Assembly (NCBI RefSeq): GCF_001689125.2
Contig: NZ_CP015405.2
Span: 711,001 to 775,000, forward strand
DNA length: 64,000 nt
Source of the DNA: Blautia pseudococcoides
Lineage (GTDB): Bacteria > Bacillota > Clostridia > Lachnospirales > Lachnospiraceae
Direction of reading: 5' to 3'
The notes beneath the pieces were generated by a model, which ran no database searches, had not been told where the DNA came from, and saw nothing but the letters and a program-made list of their open reading frames with translations. A program made the position numbers and the translations under genes. Within the stretch, counting starts at the first letter, position 1. Each line of letters starts with the position of its first letter. Shown here in pieces: positions 1 through 9,800 of the stretch.

Positions 1-347
1 GCTGTTCTATCTCCTCTGCCATGGGCGTGGCATGCGGCATTGTCTTTATGCTGGGCGGCACTTATGCGCAGATGACCTGGGCAGTCAACAGCATGGTGGC
101 CGATATTTCCGGTGTTGTCTGTGACGGGGCAAAACCGGGCTGTGCCCTGAAAATAGCCACTGCCGTCCAGTCTGCCGTGCGAGCGGCCAATATGGCACTG
201 AACGGAAGCGGAGCGGACAGCCATGACGGAATCGTCCACATAAACGCGGAAAAGACATTGGAAAATCTGGGGATTCTGGGCAATTGGGGTATGAAGGATG
301 CAAACCGTATCATACTTGATCTGATGCTGGAAAAGCAGAAAATATAA
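1..347 (+). CDS. L-cysteine desulfidase / serine dehydratase alpha-like protein (UPF0597), C-terminal part
   Basis: Only the last ~115 codons are inside the window; the frame is open from base 3 and stops at 345-347. The motif VCDGAKPGCALKIAT is the glycine/cysteine-rich signature of the serine dehydratase alpha-chain fold, where such cysteines hold a [4Fe-4S] cluster that activates the substrate. The layout fits the one-piece UPF0597 family (YhaM/CyuA), which makes pyruvate, ammonia and sulfide from L-cysteine, rather than a separate serine dehydratase alpha subunit, but the visible part cannot fully separate the two. The next gene begins ten bases after the stop, with its ribosome site overlapping the stop codon, so the two were probably co-transcribed. 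Confidence 0.75.
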   Translation, partial: CSISSAMGVACGIVFMLGGTYAQMTWAVNSMVADISGVVCDGAKPGCALKIATAVQSAVRAANMALNGSGADSHDGIVHINAEKTLENLGILGNWGMKDANRIILDLMLEKQKI

Positions 348-357
348 GGAGGATGTG

Positions 358-1543
358 ATGGGAGGTGGGGCAGCAGACAGTGAACTGGAAGCATGGCTTT
401 CGGAGAAAGAAGATGCCATGGTGGAGGACATCACTTCCCTGGTGAAGATTCCCAGTGTTTCGGGGGAACAGGAGGGAAGTGCGCCTTACGGAAAAACGTG
501 CAGAGCTGTTCTGCACAGGATGCTGGAAATTGCCGGAGGATATGGATTTTCATGCCACTCATTTCGGGATAAATGTGCGGTGATCCGGTATGGAGACGGC
601 ACAAAAAAAATAGGGATCTGGGGGCATTTGGATGTGGTGCCGGAGGGGACAGGATATGGAGGATGTTGCTTCATATTTAAAGGAAAACCCGGCTCCGGAA
701 GTCTCTTTTGTGACGGACTGCGCATTTCCGGTGTGTTATGGGGAAAAAGGAATCTGCAGAGCGGAAATCGTATCGGAGAAACTTGACGGAAATATGGTCC
801 TATGGGGGGGAAGTGCAGTTAACAGCATCCCGGCATATGCGTGCGCAAAAATCCGGTCCCCGGAAGGAAAGTGGAAGAAGGTACAGGCAGAGGGGATTTC
901 CGGTCATGCAGCGTTTCCCCAGGGGGCAAAAAATGCCCTGGGCATTCTGGCAGAGAGGATACTTTGCAGAAACCAGGAAGAAAATATACTCTCAGATAAG
1001 GAGAAAAGGGTGCTGAAATTCCTGAAAGAAGCCTGCGGGAATGGATATGGAAAAGGACTGAACATAGACTGTGAGGATGAAATCTCCGGTGTGCTGACAG
1101 CATCGGGTACTGTGGTGAGAATGGAGGGAGAAAAGGCCGTTCTGGAGATGGATATCCGCTATCCTGTCACTGCAAAAGCAGAAGAAATTTGGAGACAACT
1201 GGAAAACGAAGCCGGGAAATACGGTTTTTCCATCCGCAGTTTTGAGGACAACGCACCCTCTTACATGGATAAAAATACTCCTTTTGTCACCTGTATTAGC
1301 CGGGCTTATGAGGAAGTCATGAAAGACGGGAAGAAGCCCTATGTCATGGGAGGAGGGACCTATGCCAGAAAGATACCAAACGCAGTGGGATTTGGCCCTG
1401 GCCTGGAGTTTGACCGGAAGGAAACAGGGCTGCCCATGGGACACGGAAACTGCCACAGTGCGGACGAGGCCCAGTCGGTCAGCAATCTGAAAACAGCAGT
1501 GAAAATCTACGTGCAAGCATTACAGAAACTGAATGCGCTGTGA
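358..1543 (+). pseudogene. M20-family dipeptidase, internally deleted and frameshifted
   Basis: The 5' part (ATG 358 with AAGGAGG five bases before; a GTG at 355 is too close) encodes a normal M20 start through the zinc-ligand motif GHLDVVPEGTG. Near base 655 the homology jumps to another frame (ending at 1543), resuming at MEDVASYLKENPAPE and continuing through TDCAFPVCYGEKG, the lid domain (AVNSIP, SGHAAFPQGAKNA) and the C-terminal GGGTYARKIPNA. The stretch normally between them, with the metal-bridging Asp of GRGVxDxKG and the catalytic Glu of the EExG motif, is absent: roughly 60 codons. The family removes N-terminal residues from dipeptides (PepV/Sapep type). Without these residues the product cannot be active, so this is a decayed gene rather than a programmed frameshift. 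Confidence 0.85.
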
Positions 1544-1630
1544 TACCAAGTATCAGCAGCCAATGAAATAATGCAGCTAATTTCAAAATAACAGGTGCAG
1601 TCAGAGGAAAAGAGAGAAAGAGGAATAACA

Positions 1631-2548
1631 ATGAAGAGAATAGAGATTGGAAAAGGGAAGATAAATGCATCAGAGATAGGGCTGGGCTGTATGAGGATTA
1701 CGGGCCTGTCCTCGGTAAAAGAGGTCAGAAGTCTTATTGATACAGCCATGGACTGTGGGATTGATTTTTTCGATCATGCGGATATTTATGCCGGAGGGGA
1801 GGCAGAGCAGATTTTTGGGCAGGCGATAGATACCGGCATCAGAGAGAAGATGATCCTGCAGACAAAATGTGCCATCCGTCCCGGGATCTGCTATGATTTT
1901 TCCAAAAAACATATCCTGGAATCTGTGGATAAAAGTCTGGCACGTCTGAATACGGATTATATAGATATCCTGCTTTTGCACCGTCCGGATACCTTGATGG
2001 AGCCGGAAGAGGTGGCAGAGGCATTTGAGATTTTGGAGAGATCAGGAAAGGTGCGCTGCTTTGGGGTCAGCAACCAGAATGCCATGCAGATAGAACTGCT
2101 GAACCACTACTGCGGAGGCAAGATCCTCGTGGACCAGCTTCAGTTCAGTATTGCACACTGTGATATCATTGATTCCGGAATCAATGTGAATGTCCACAAT
2201 GATGCAGGAGCCAGCAGAGACGGCAGTGTGCTGGAATACTGCCGCCTGAAGGGAATCACCATTCAGGCCTGGTCTCCGTTCCAATACGGGATGTTTGAGG
2301 GTGTTTTCCTGGACAATGAGAAATTTCCGGAGTTAAACTGCCTGATCGGCCAGCTTGCCCGGAAATACCAGGTGACCAATAATGCCATAGCCGTTGCCTG
2401 GATCCTTCGCCATCCGGCCAGGATCCAGACCATTGTGGGCAGCACCAGCAAAGAACGTCTGCGCGGAATCTGCGGGGCATCTGATGTACACCTCACCAGG
2501 GAAGAATGGTATGCCTTATATATGGCTGCGGGAAAGCAGCTTCCATGA
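1631..2548 (+). CDS. aldo/keto reductase (YdhF-like)
   Basis: 305-residue NAD(P)H-dependent oxidoreductase of the aldo/keto reductase TIM-barrel family. The catalytic tetrad is visible: Asp and Tyr in FFDHADIYAGG, Lys in LQTKCAIRP, His in LLLHRPD. The C-terminal cofactor stretch (QTIVGSTSKERL) carries the usual Ser/Arg contacts to the nicotinamide cofactor's phosphate side. ATG 1631 is preferred over an upstream in-frame start because it gives the family-typical N-terminus (MKRIEIGKGKINASEIGLG) and follows an AGAGGAA-type ribosome site. The substrate cannot be read from sequence. It stands alone: a broken gene upstream, its own terminator downstream. Confidence 0.88.
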   Translation: MKRIEIGKGKINASEIGLGCMRITGLSSVKEVRSLIDTAMDCGIDFFDHADIYAGGEAEQIFGQAIDTGIREKMILQTKCAIRPGICYDFSKKHILESVDKSLARLNTDYIDILLLHRPDTLMEPEEVAEAFEILERSGKVRCFGVSNQNAMQIELLNHYCGGKILVDQLQFSIAHCDIIDSGINVNVHNDAGASRDGSVLEYCRLKGITIQAWSPFQYGMFEGVFLDNEKFPELNCLIGQLARKYQVTNNAIAVAWILRHPARIQTIVGSTSKERLRGICGASDVHLTREEWYALYMAAGKQLP

Positions 2549-2575
2549 AAAAGGAAGAATCCGGGGACCATCAAT

Positions 2576-2613
2576 AGCAGCAGTCCGAAATGACGAATTT
2601 CGGGCTGCTTTTT
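2576..2613 (+). terminator. rho-independent terminator after the aldo/keto reductase gene
   Basis: GCAGCAGTCCGAAAT pairs with ATTTCGGGCTGC across a GACG loop, followed by TTTTT. Confidence 0.8.
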
Positions 2614-2663
2614 CCTTAAAAACATGAGAAACCCCCAATTTTCATGATTTTCACCATTCTTAC

Positions 2664-2692
2664 TTGACTAATATTCCCAAAATGATTAAAAT
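2664..2692 (+). promoter_or_regulatory. sigma-A-type promoter of ppdK
   Basis: TTGACT (2664-2669), a 17-bp spacer and TAAAAT (2687-2692). Transcription would start near 2699, giving a ~90-nt leader with a small G/C-rich hairpin (GCGGG-ctct-GCCCGC, around 2703). This placement rules out translation starts upstream of the leader. Confidence 0.65.
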
Positions 2693-2789
2693 AGGTTGTG
2701 TGCGGGCTCTGCCCGCCAGCGTGATACGGCAGAGGGGGATACGCTTCTCTGTACAAGTCATACAACTACTTTTAGGAGGAATGTTCAAA

Positions 2790-5414
2790 ATGGCAAAATG
2801 GGTTTACTTATTTAGTGAAGGAAACGCCAACATGAGAAACCTGCTCGGTGGTAAAGGTGCCAACCTTGCAGAAATGACCAACTTAGGCATGCCGATTCCG
2901 CAGGGCTTCACTGTTACAACTGAAGCTTGTACAAACTATTACGACAATGGCAAAAAAATCTCTGAAGAAATCCAGGGTCAGATTTTCGAGTCTCTGACAG
3001 AACTGGAAAAAATTCAGGGAAAGAAATTTGGAGATAATGAAGATCCGTTACTGGTATCTGTTCGTTCAGGTGCGAGAGCATCTATGCCCGGTATGATGGA
3101 TACTATCCTGAACCTGGGTCTGAACGATATCGCAGTGGAAGGTTTTGCTAAGAAAACCGGAAACGCTAGATTCGCATACGATTCCTACAGACGTTTCATC
3201 CAGATGTATTCTGACGTAGTTATGGAAGTGCCCAAGTCCTTCTTTGAAAAAATCATTGATGAAGTAAAAGAAGCAAAGGGTGTTCAGTATGATACGGAAT
3301 TAACTGTAGATGATTTAAAAGAGCTGGTTCAGAGATTCAAAGCTATCTACTCTGAGGAGATGAATGGCGAAGAATTCCCGCAGGATCCGAAAGAGCAGTT
3401 ACTGGGAGCAGTAAAAGCTGTATTCCGTTCCTGGGACAACCCGCGTGCTATTGTATACCGCCGTATGAACGACATTCCGGGAGACTGGGGAACAGCCGTT
3501 AACGTACAGGCAATGGTATTCGGTAACATGGGTGAGACATCTGGTACAGGTGTTGCATTTACACGTAACCCATCCACAGGTGAAAAAGGTATCTATGGTG
3601 AATACCTGATCAATGCCCAGGGTGAGGACGTTGTTGCCGGTGTTCGTACACCGCAGCCAATCAGCAAACTGGCAGAAGACATGCCGAAATGCTACAGACA
3701 GTTCATGGAGCTGGCTATGAAACTGGAAAACCATTACCGTGATATGCAGGATATGGAATTCACCATCCAGGAAGGAAAACTGTACTTCCTGCAGACACGT
3801 AACGGTAAGAGAACTGCTCCGGCAGCCATCCAGATTGCCTGCGACCTGGTTGACGAAGGCATGATCACACCGGAAGAAGCTGTTTGCCGTATCGAAGCAA
3901 AATCCTTAGATCAGTTGCTGCATCCTACCTTCAATGCAGAAGCATTAAAAGCAGGTGAAGTGATCGGTTCCGCTCTGCCGGCATCTCCCGGTGCTGCAGC
4001 AGGTAAAGTTTACTTCACAGCCGACGAAGCAAAAGCTGCTCACGAAGCTGGCGAGAGAGTTATCCTGGTTCGTCTGGAGACATCTCCGGAAGATATCGAG
4101 GGTATGCACGCTGCTCAGGGTATCCTGACAGTTCGTGGCGGTATGACATCTCATGCAGCCGTTGTTGCACGTGGTATGGGAACATGCTGTGTATCCGGAT
4201 GCGGAGAGATCAAGATCAACGAAGAAGAGAAATGGTTTACATTAGGCGGATATACATTCAAAGAAGGAGATTACATCTCTCTGGATGGTACATCCGGTAA
4301 AATCTACAAAGGTGATATTCTGACAGAGGAAGCTTCTGTAGGCGGAAACTTCGGCCGTATCATGAGATGGGCTGACCAGTTCCGTAAATTGCAGGTTCGT
4401 ACCAATGCAGATACACCGATTGATACAGAAAATGCAGTAAAACTGGGCGCAGAAGGTATCGGTCTTTGCCGTACAGAGCATATGTTCTTTGAGCCGGACC
4501 GTATTCCGAAGATCCGTAAGATGATCCTGTCCGACAATGTGGAAGCAAGAGAAGCAGCGCTGAATGAGCTGATTCCTTTCCAGAAAGCAGACTTCAAGGC
4601 TATGTACAAAGCCCTGAGAGGACGCCCGATGACAGTTCGTTATTTAGATCCGCCGCTTCATGAGTTCGTTCCTACAGATCCGGAAGACATCAAAGCACTG
4701 GCAGCAGATATGGGTCTGACAGCAGAAGAAGTACAGGCTAAATGTGATGACCTGCATGAGTTCAACCCAATGATGGGACATCGTGGATGCCGTCTGGCAG
4801 TTACCTATCCGGAAATTGCTAAAATGCAGACAAGAGCCGTGATCGAAGCTGCGATCGAAGTAAAAGAAGAGATGGGATATGATATCGTTCCGGAGATCAT
4901 GATCCCGTTAGTAGGCGAGAAGAAAGAGCTGAAATTCGTTAAAGATGTTGTTGTTGCAACAGCAGAGGAAGTTATGAAAGAGAAAGGCGAATACATCAAC
5001 TACCATGTAGGAACCATGATCGAGATTCCTCGTGCAGCTCTGACAGCAGATGAGATCGCTGAAGAAGCAGAATTCTTCTCCTTCGGTACCAATGACTTAA
5101 CACAGATGACATTCGGTTTCTCCCGTGATGATGCTGGTAAGTTCTTAGGCTCCTACTACAGCAGCAAGATCTACGAATCTGATCCATTTGCAAAACTGGA
5201 TCAGACAGGTGTAGGCCAGTTAGTACAGATGGCTGCAGAAAAAGGACGTAAGACTAACCCCACTCTGAAAATGGGTATCTGCGGCGAGCACGGCGGAGAT
5301 CCGTCTTCCGTAGAATTCTGCCACAAAGTTGGTCTGAACTACGTTTCCTGCTCACCGTTCCGTGTGCCGATCGCAAGACTTGCAGCAGCACAGGCAGCGC
5401 TGAATAATAAATAA
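2790..5414 (+). CDS. ppdK: pyruvate, phosphate dikinase
   Basis: 874 residues. Interconverts ATP + phosphate + pyruvate with AMP + pyrophosphate + phosphoenolpyruvate; in gut clostridia it often runs in the glycolytic or gluconeogenic direction as a pyrophosphate-saving step. Domain order: N-terminal ATP-grasp nucleotide domain (start MAKWVYLFSEG), central swivelling phosphohistidine domain with GGMTSHAAVVARGMG (His455), and C-terminal PEP/pyruvate TIM barrel with MGICGEHGGDP (Cys831). Both catalytic positions and the total length equal those known for the Clostridium symbiosum enzyme. ATG 2790 is chosen because AGGAGGA ends nine bases upstream; ATG 2781 touches it. Codon use is more biased than in neighbours (GGT, CGT, GTT rich), as for an abundant enzyme. 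It has its own promoter and terminator. Confidence 0.98.
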   Translation: MAKWVYLFSEGNANMRNLLGGKGANLAEMTNLGMPIPQGFTVTTEACTNYYDNGKKISEEIQGQIFESLTELEKIQGKKFGDNEDPLLVSVRSGARASMPGMMDTILNLGLNDIAVEGFAKKTGNARFAYDSYRRFIQMYSDVVMEVPKSFFEKIIDEVKEAKGVQYDTELTVDDLKELVQRFKAIYSEEMNGEEFPQDPKEQLLGAVKAVFRSWDNPRAIVYRRMNDIPGDWGTAVNVQAMVFGNMGETSGTGVAFTRNPSTGEKGIYGEYLINAQGEDVVAGVRTPQPISKLAEDMPKCYRQFMELAMKLENHYRDMQDMEFTIQEGKLYFLQTRNGKRTAPAAIQIACDLVDEGMITPEEAVCRIEAKSLDQLLHPTFNAEALKAGEVIGSALPASPGAAAGKVYFTADEAKAAHEAGERVILVRLETSPEDIEGMHAAQGILTVRGGMTSHAAVVARGMGTCCVSGCGEIKINEEEKWFTLGGYTFKEGDYISLDGTSGKIYKGDILTEEASVGGNFGRIMRWADQFRKLQVRTNADTPIDTENAVKLGAEGIGLCRTEHMFFEPDRIPKIRKMILSDNVEAREAALNELIPFQKADFKAMYKALRGRPMTVRYLDPPLHEFVPTDPEDIKALAADMGLTAEEVQAKCDDLHEFNPMMGHRGCRLAVTYPEIAKMQTRAVIEAAIEVKEEMGYDIVPEIMIPLVGEKKELKFVKDVVVATAEEVMKEKGEYINYHVGTMIEIPRAALTADEIAEEAEFFSFGTNDLTQMTFGFSRDDAGKFLGSYYSSKIYESDPFAKLDQTGVGQLVQMAAEKGRKTNPTLKMGICGEHGGDPSSVEFCHKVGLNYVSCSPFRVPIARLAAAQAALNNK

Positions 5415-5469
5415 TCTATTTTGCCAATAGAATAAATGTGCGCGAAAGCGTATTGTGTCCAAGCAGAAA

Positions 5470-5500
5470 GCACCCCCGCATGTAAGTGCGGGGGTGTTTT
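5470..5500 (+). terminator. terminator after ppdK
   Basis: GCACCCCCGCA pairs with TGCGGGGGTG around TGTAAG, followed by TTTT; a very stable stem. Confidence 0.8.
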
Positions 5501-5516
5501 AATGGGGGAAGAAAAA

Positions 5517-6743
5517 ATGTTTCAGCCGTATTTTCTGGAACAAATGGTAAATATGATGCATGCGCCATTTTACATCTTTGCTGACCAGAAAGAAATGATA
5601 CAAAAATTTGGCGGCAGAGAGATAGAGACAATTCTTTTTGAAAAAAATCCGGAATTGGTGCAGAATGCATTTTCCAAGAAGAATAAAGAGTATCCGGTTA
5701 TTTTAACAGACAAGGTTCTGGTATTCGCAGTGTTTGACAGCGGCATGGCAGAGGGGGCCATAATGATTGCCGGGCCTGTAACCATAGGACGTCTGAGTCA
5801 GGAAACGCTGCTCCAGCTCCGCAGGGAATATAAACTGGGAAGAAAGAGCGGATATACCCCTCCCGTGTGCCCGCTGGATAAATTTGTCTCAGGGATTTTG
5901 CTGCTGCACTGGCATCTGACGGGACAGAAACTGACATCCGCTGAACTTTGGCAGAAGAATCAGCGATACTATTCAGCAACCGTAAATATCCAGAACCGTA
6001 TATCTCAGGATATTTTCATGAGGCAGGAGAATGCAGGGCTGCACAATCCCTATGAGCAGGAGCTAAGAGAGCTGGACAGCATTGAGAGAGGAGATACAGA
6101 GGCTTTGAAACGAAGTATCTCAGAGACCTATGAGGGTGAGATCGGAATCCTTGCAAAAGATCCTCTCCGCTCCCATAAAAATGTGGCGGTAGGTAATATT
6201 ACATTGGCCTCAAGAGCTGCGATCCGGGGAGGGATCAGTGTAGAGAAATCATTTTCCATGGCGGACAGTTTTATACAGCAGGTGGAGGAAATTGACAATG
6301 TGCCGGAAGTGGAGGCATTTAAGCGGGAGTCCCAGTATTTTTATGCCAGACTTGTAAACGAGGAAAATACCCGGGGAGGAGAAAAGCAGAATGTTAGAAA
6401 GAATCCGCTGATTGGACAGGTCAAGGATTATATTTTCAACCACCTGCATGATACCATACAGGTGTCAGACATCGCAGCGCACATGCAGGTGAATCCGGAT
6501 TACCTCTCCCATCTGTTCAGTTCCCAGGAAAAAATGACTATCACCAGTTATATCCGTCAGGAGAAGGTCAGAAGAGGGGAGAATCTTCTGAAATATTCAG
6601 ATTACCGGGTTCAGGAAATTGCATTTTATCTGGGTTTCTGTTCTCAGAGCCATTTTGCCAGAGTGTTTCAGCAGATTGTGGGTATAAGTCCAAATGAATA
6701 CCGCAAGAAATTTGGAAATAGGAAAAAATGGAAAATGAAATAA
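5517..6743 (+). CDS. AraC-family transcriptional regulator
   Basis: 408 residues. The N-terminal ~270 residues form an undefined sensor region of the kind seen in large Firmicute AraC regulators; the last ~100 form a double helix-turn-helix domain (IQVSDIAAHMQVNPDYLSHL and VQEIAFYLGFCSQSHFARVF, then GISPNEYRKKF). ATG 5517 follows GGGGGAAG at a good distance; an ATG at 5502 lies in the same frame without a site. The gene sits 146 bp upstream of the giant surface glycosidase on the same strand, with a terminator between, so it is a good candidate for the activator of that gene, switched on by a product of arabinogalactan breakdown. That role is inferred from position only. Confidence 0.85.
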   Translation: MFQPYFLEQMVNMMHAPFYIFADQKEMIQKFGGREIETILFEKNPELVQNAFSKKNKEYPVILTDKVLVFAVFDSGMAEGAIMIAGPVTIGRLSQETLLQLRREYKLGRKSGYTPPVCPLDKFVSGILLLHWHLTGQKLTSAELWQKNQRYYSATVNIQNRISQDIFMRQENAGLHNPYEQELRELDSIERGDTEALKRSISETYEGEIGILAKDPLRSHKNVAVGNITLASRAAIRGGISVEKSFSMADSFIQQVEEIDNVPEVEAFKRESQYFYARLVNEENTRGGEKQNVRKNPLIGQVKDYIFNHLHDTIQVSDIAAHMQVNPDYLSHLFSSQEKMTITSYIRQEKVRRGENLLKYSDYRVQEIAFYLGFCSQSHFARVFQQIVGISPNEYRKKFGNRKKWKMK

Positions 6744-6754
6744 GAATTGTGACT

Positions 6755-6788
6755 AACAGCTAAGATATGTGATATATCTTGGCTGTTT
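6755..6788 (+). terminator. terminator after the AraC-type regulator
   Basis: AACAGCTAAGATAT pairs with ATATCTTGGCTGTT over a short loop, followed by a run of T. It separates the regulator from the surface glycosidase gene, which therefore needs its own start of transcription. Confidence 0.8.
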
Positions 6789-6889
6789 TTTTCTTTATAA
6801 TTATAAAAGGTAACAGCATGGCTGTGATTAGGTCATGCTTCTCAACCGTGTTTGGGAAAGTACCGAAAAGGAGATTAGGAGGAAAGAAA

Positions 6890-9800
6890 ATGAAAGGTTT
6901 TAAGAGAGGAATTGCTGCGGTATCCACAGTGGCACTCTGCCTGACGTCCATACCGATGAACGGGCTTTACCTGGTGTCTGCGGCAGAACTGGACAGGACA
7001 GTTAAGCTTCAGCCCAGTCTCGCATCCACCTTCCATGACACCAATGAAGACGGTCTCGGTGAATTTGAAGGATGGGGAACATCGCTCTGCTGGTGGGCAA
7101 ACCGCATTGGCTACAGCGATGCAATGACAGATAAAGCGGCAGAAGTGTTCTTCAGTGATAAGGGACTGGACATGAACATTGGCCGTTATAATGTGGGCGG
7201 CGGTGACCATGTGGGAGTGCCCACGGAAGTGCCGGTAAATGAAAAGGCACAGTTTTACGATCTGGAAACAGAAGGGTATACGCCGGAGTATTCGGGAAGT
7301 AAAATGGCAGTTGGTGAGAATTCAGCAATGAAGGACCTGCAGTATACAGTGTCGGATGCTGATTTTGGTATTACAAAGGGAAATAAGGTTGGGACTTTTA
7401 AGTCGATTGGCTGGATCAATAAGCTGGGAGATAACCCGGGTGACGGGGATAATCTTCGCTACACAGTCAATGCAAAAGAGGAAGGCAGATATACGGTAAA
7501 ACTGTTATTGACCCTGACAGGCAGCAATAAAAGGGACGTGGCTATCCGGGTGAATGACAGTGAGGATCATATAATTGACGCGGATACCATCAACAGTAAT
7601 CTGATCGCGTCAGGAAACAATAATCTGCTGTTTCTTGTGACAATTCCGGATGTGGTTTTGATAGCGGGAGAGAACACCATAAATATTGCAGGAAAAAATG
7701 ACTGGACACTGGATTTTGTAAAGATGGCAGTGATCAAATCCGGTGAGGAAGGTACATTGCCGGAGGGGGAAGAATATCTTCACAGCCCACATATTACCCG
7801 TTCTGATTCCGCAGTTCCGGGATATGCGGCAGATGTGACAAAGATTGATACCAGCAAGCATGAGTTATCATGGTATGAGACTGAATATGACAGAGCTGAT
7901 GAGGCGTGCGGCTATGCGTGGAATTATGACTGGGATGCAGATGTAAACCAGCTAAACATTTTAAAAGCGGCAGCAGAAGCCAGCGGTGAAGATTTCATAG
8001 CAGAAGCCTTCTCCAACTCCCCGCCGTATTTTATGACAAACAGCGGCTGCAGTTCAGGAGCAGTGGATTCCAGCAAGGATAACCTGCGTACGGATTCCTA
8101 TCATGCGTTTGCGGTTTATATGGCAGATGTGATCGAACATTGGAATAATGAGGGTGTTATTACATTCCAGAGTGCAACGCCTATGAATGAGCCATATACA
8201 AACTATTGGGGAGCGTACAGCAACAAACAGGAAGGATGCCATTTTGACCAGGGAGAATCCCAGTCAAAGATCATAGAGGCATTAAATGAAGAACTGGAGA
8301 AAAAAGGGATTGACATTATAATCTCAGGAACAGATGAGACAAGCATTGATACAGCCATCAGTTCCTACAATGCGCTCTCTGATGAGGCAAAGAATATTAT
8401 CCAAAGAATTGATACCCATTCATACGGAGGTTCCAAACGTTCCGAGTTGAAAGCCCTGGCAGAAGACCAGGAAAAGAATCTGTGGATGTCAGAAGTGGAC
8501 GGCGCCTACACAGAAGGAACGAATGCAGGTGAAATGAGTGCGGCCCTTGGCCTGGCAAAAGCCATGATGAAGGATGTAAACGGACTGAACGCAAATGCAT
8601 GGATTCTCTGGAATGCCATTGATATGCATGTGGACAAGGAGATTCAAACCAGCAGTGATGCTGATTATGCAAGTTTGGAGGAGCTGTATAAGAGAGTTAA
8701 TATGAACAGCGGTTACTGGGGCATTGCCATAGGTGACCACGACAATAAAGATATCCTGCTTACCAAAAAGTATTATGCATACGGACAGCTTTCCAGATAT
8801 ATCCGTCCGGGCTATACGATCATTGGTTCCAGTGACGATACACTGGCAGCATATGACCCGGAAGGCGGAAAAGTCATAGTCGCAGCAGTGAATACTTCAG
8901 GCGAGGACAAGACATGGAAATTTGATCTATCCAGCTTCAGTACCATGGGTGGCCATGTGACTGCCATTCGCACCAGCGGTTCTCTGGCAGATGGGGAAAA
9001 CTGGGCAGACGTTTCCTCAGACGGTGATATTACCGCAGATACGGCTAAAAAGAGTATCACTGCCACACTGAAAGCAAATTCCATTACTACATATATTGTT
9101 GATGGTGTCACTTATGATAGTACAGCAGAAGAGATTACTAAGATCGAGGATGTAAACGTATACACCATAGAAGGTATTCCGGCTGTACTGCCAAAAACAG
9201 TGGAGACTGTTACAAATAAAAACAATACCGCAGAAAAGAAAGTAACATGGAATCTTGAGGGTGTGGACTTGACCCAGAGTGGAGAAGTTACAGGTACAGT
9301 GGAAGGCACAACATTGACAGCTAAAGCAAAGGTACAGGTTGTGGCACCCAATATGATTTATTTTATTGACTGCAACAGCCCGGAATCACCTAAATATGCA
9401 GCCATGGATCAGTATGCGGACCTTCTTAATGAAAAGGCGGATCAGGAATATACAGAAGATTCATGGGGATATCTGGATGAGTACGGGAAGTACAATGGTG
9501 ATGTGAACGATGAATATGATACCGGCTGGTATGCAAAATCCGGTCAGTCCATCAAGTACACAGTCCCCCTTGATGCAGGAACCTATAAAGTTACCTTTGG
9601 CTTTAAAGAATGGTGGCGGGATAGTAATAAATCTCGTAAGATGACAATATCCGCAACACAAAACAACGGGACAAAAGAACTTGGATCGTCCAATACATGG
9701 AACGGTGGCAACTGGTGGAATACCGATACGTTTGACTTGGTCTGTGAGGATACCGGAAATGTAACGTTCAGTATTGAAAAACAATCCGGACAGCCGGACC

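Noticed and set aside
358..1543. Programmed ribosomal frameshift in the M20 gene
   Set aside because: The shift comes with loss of about 60 essential residues and there is no slippery site or stimulatory structure at the junction.
2640..2789. Riboswitch in the ppdK leader
   Set aside because: Only a single small G/C hairpin is seen; no conserved riboswitch core could be recognised.
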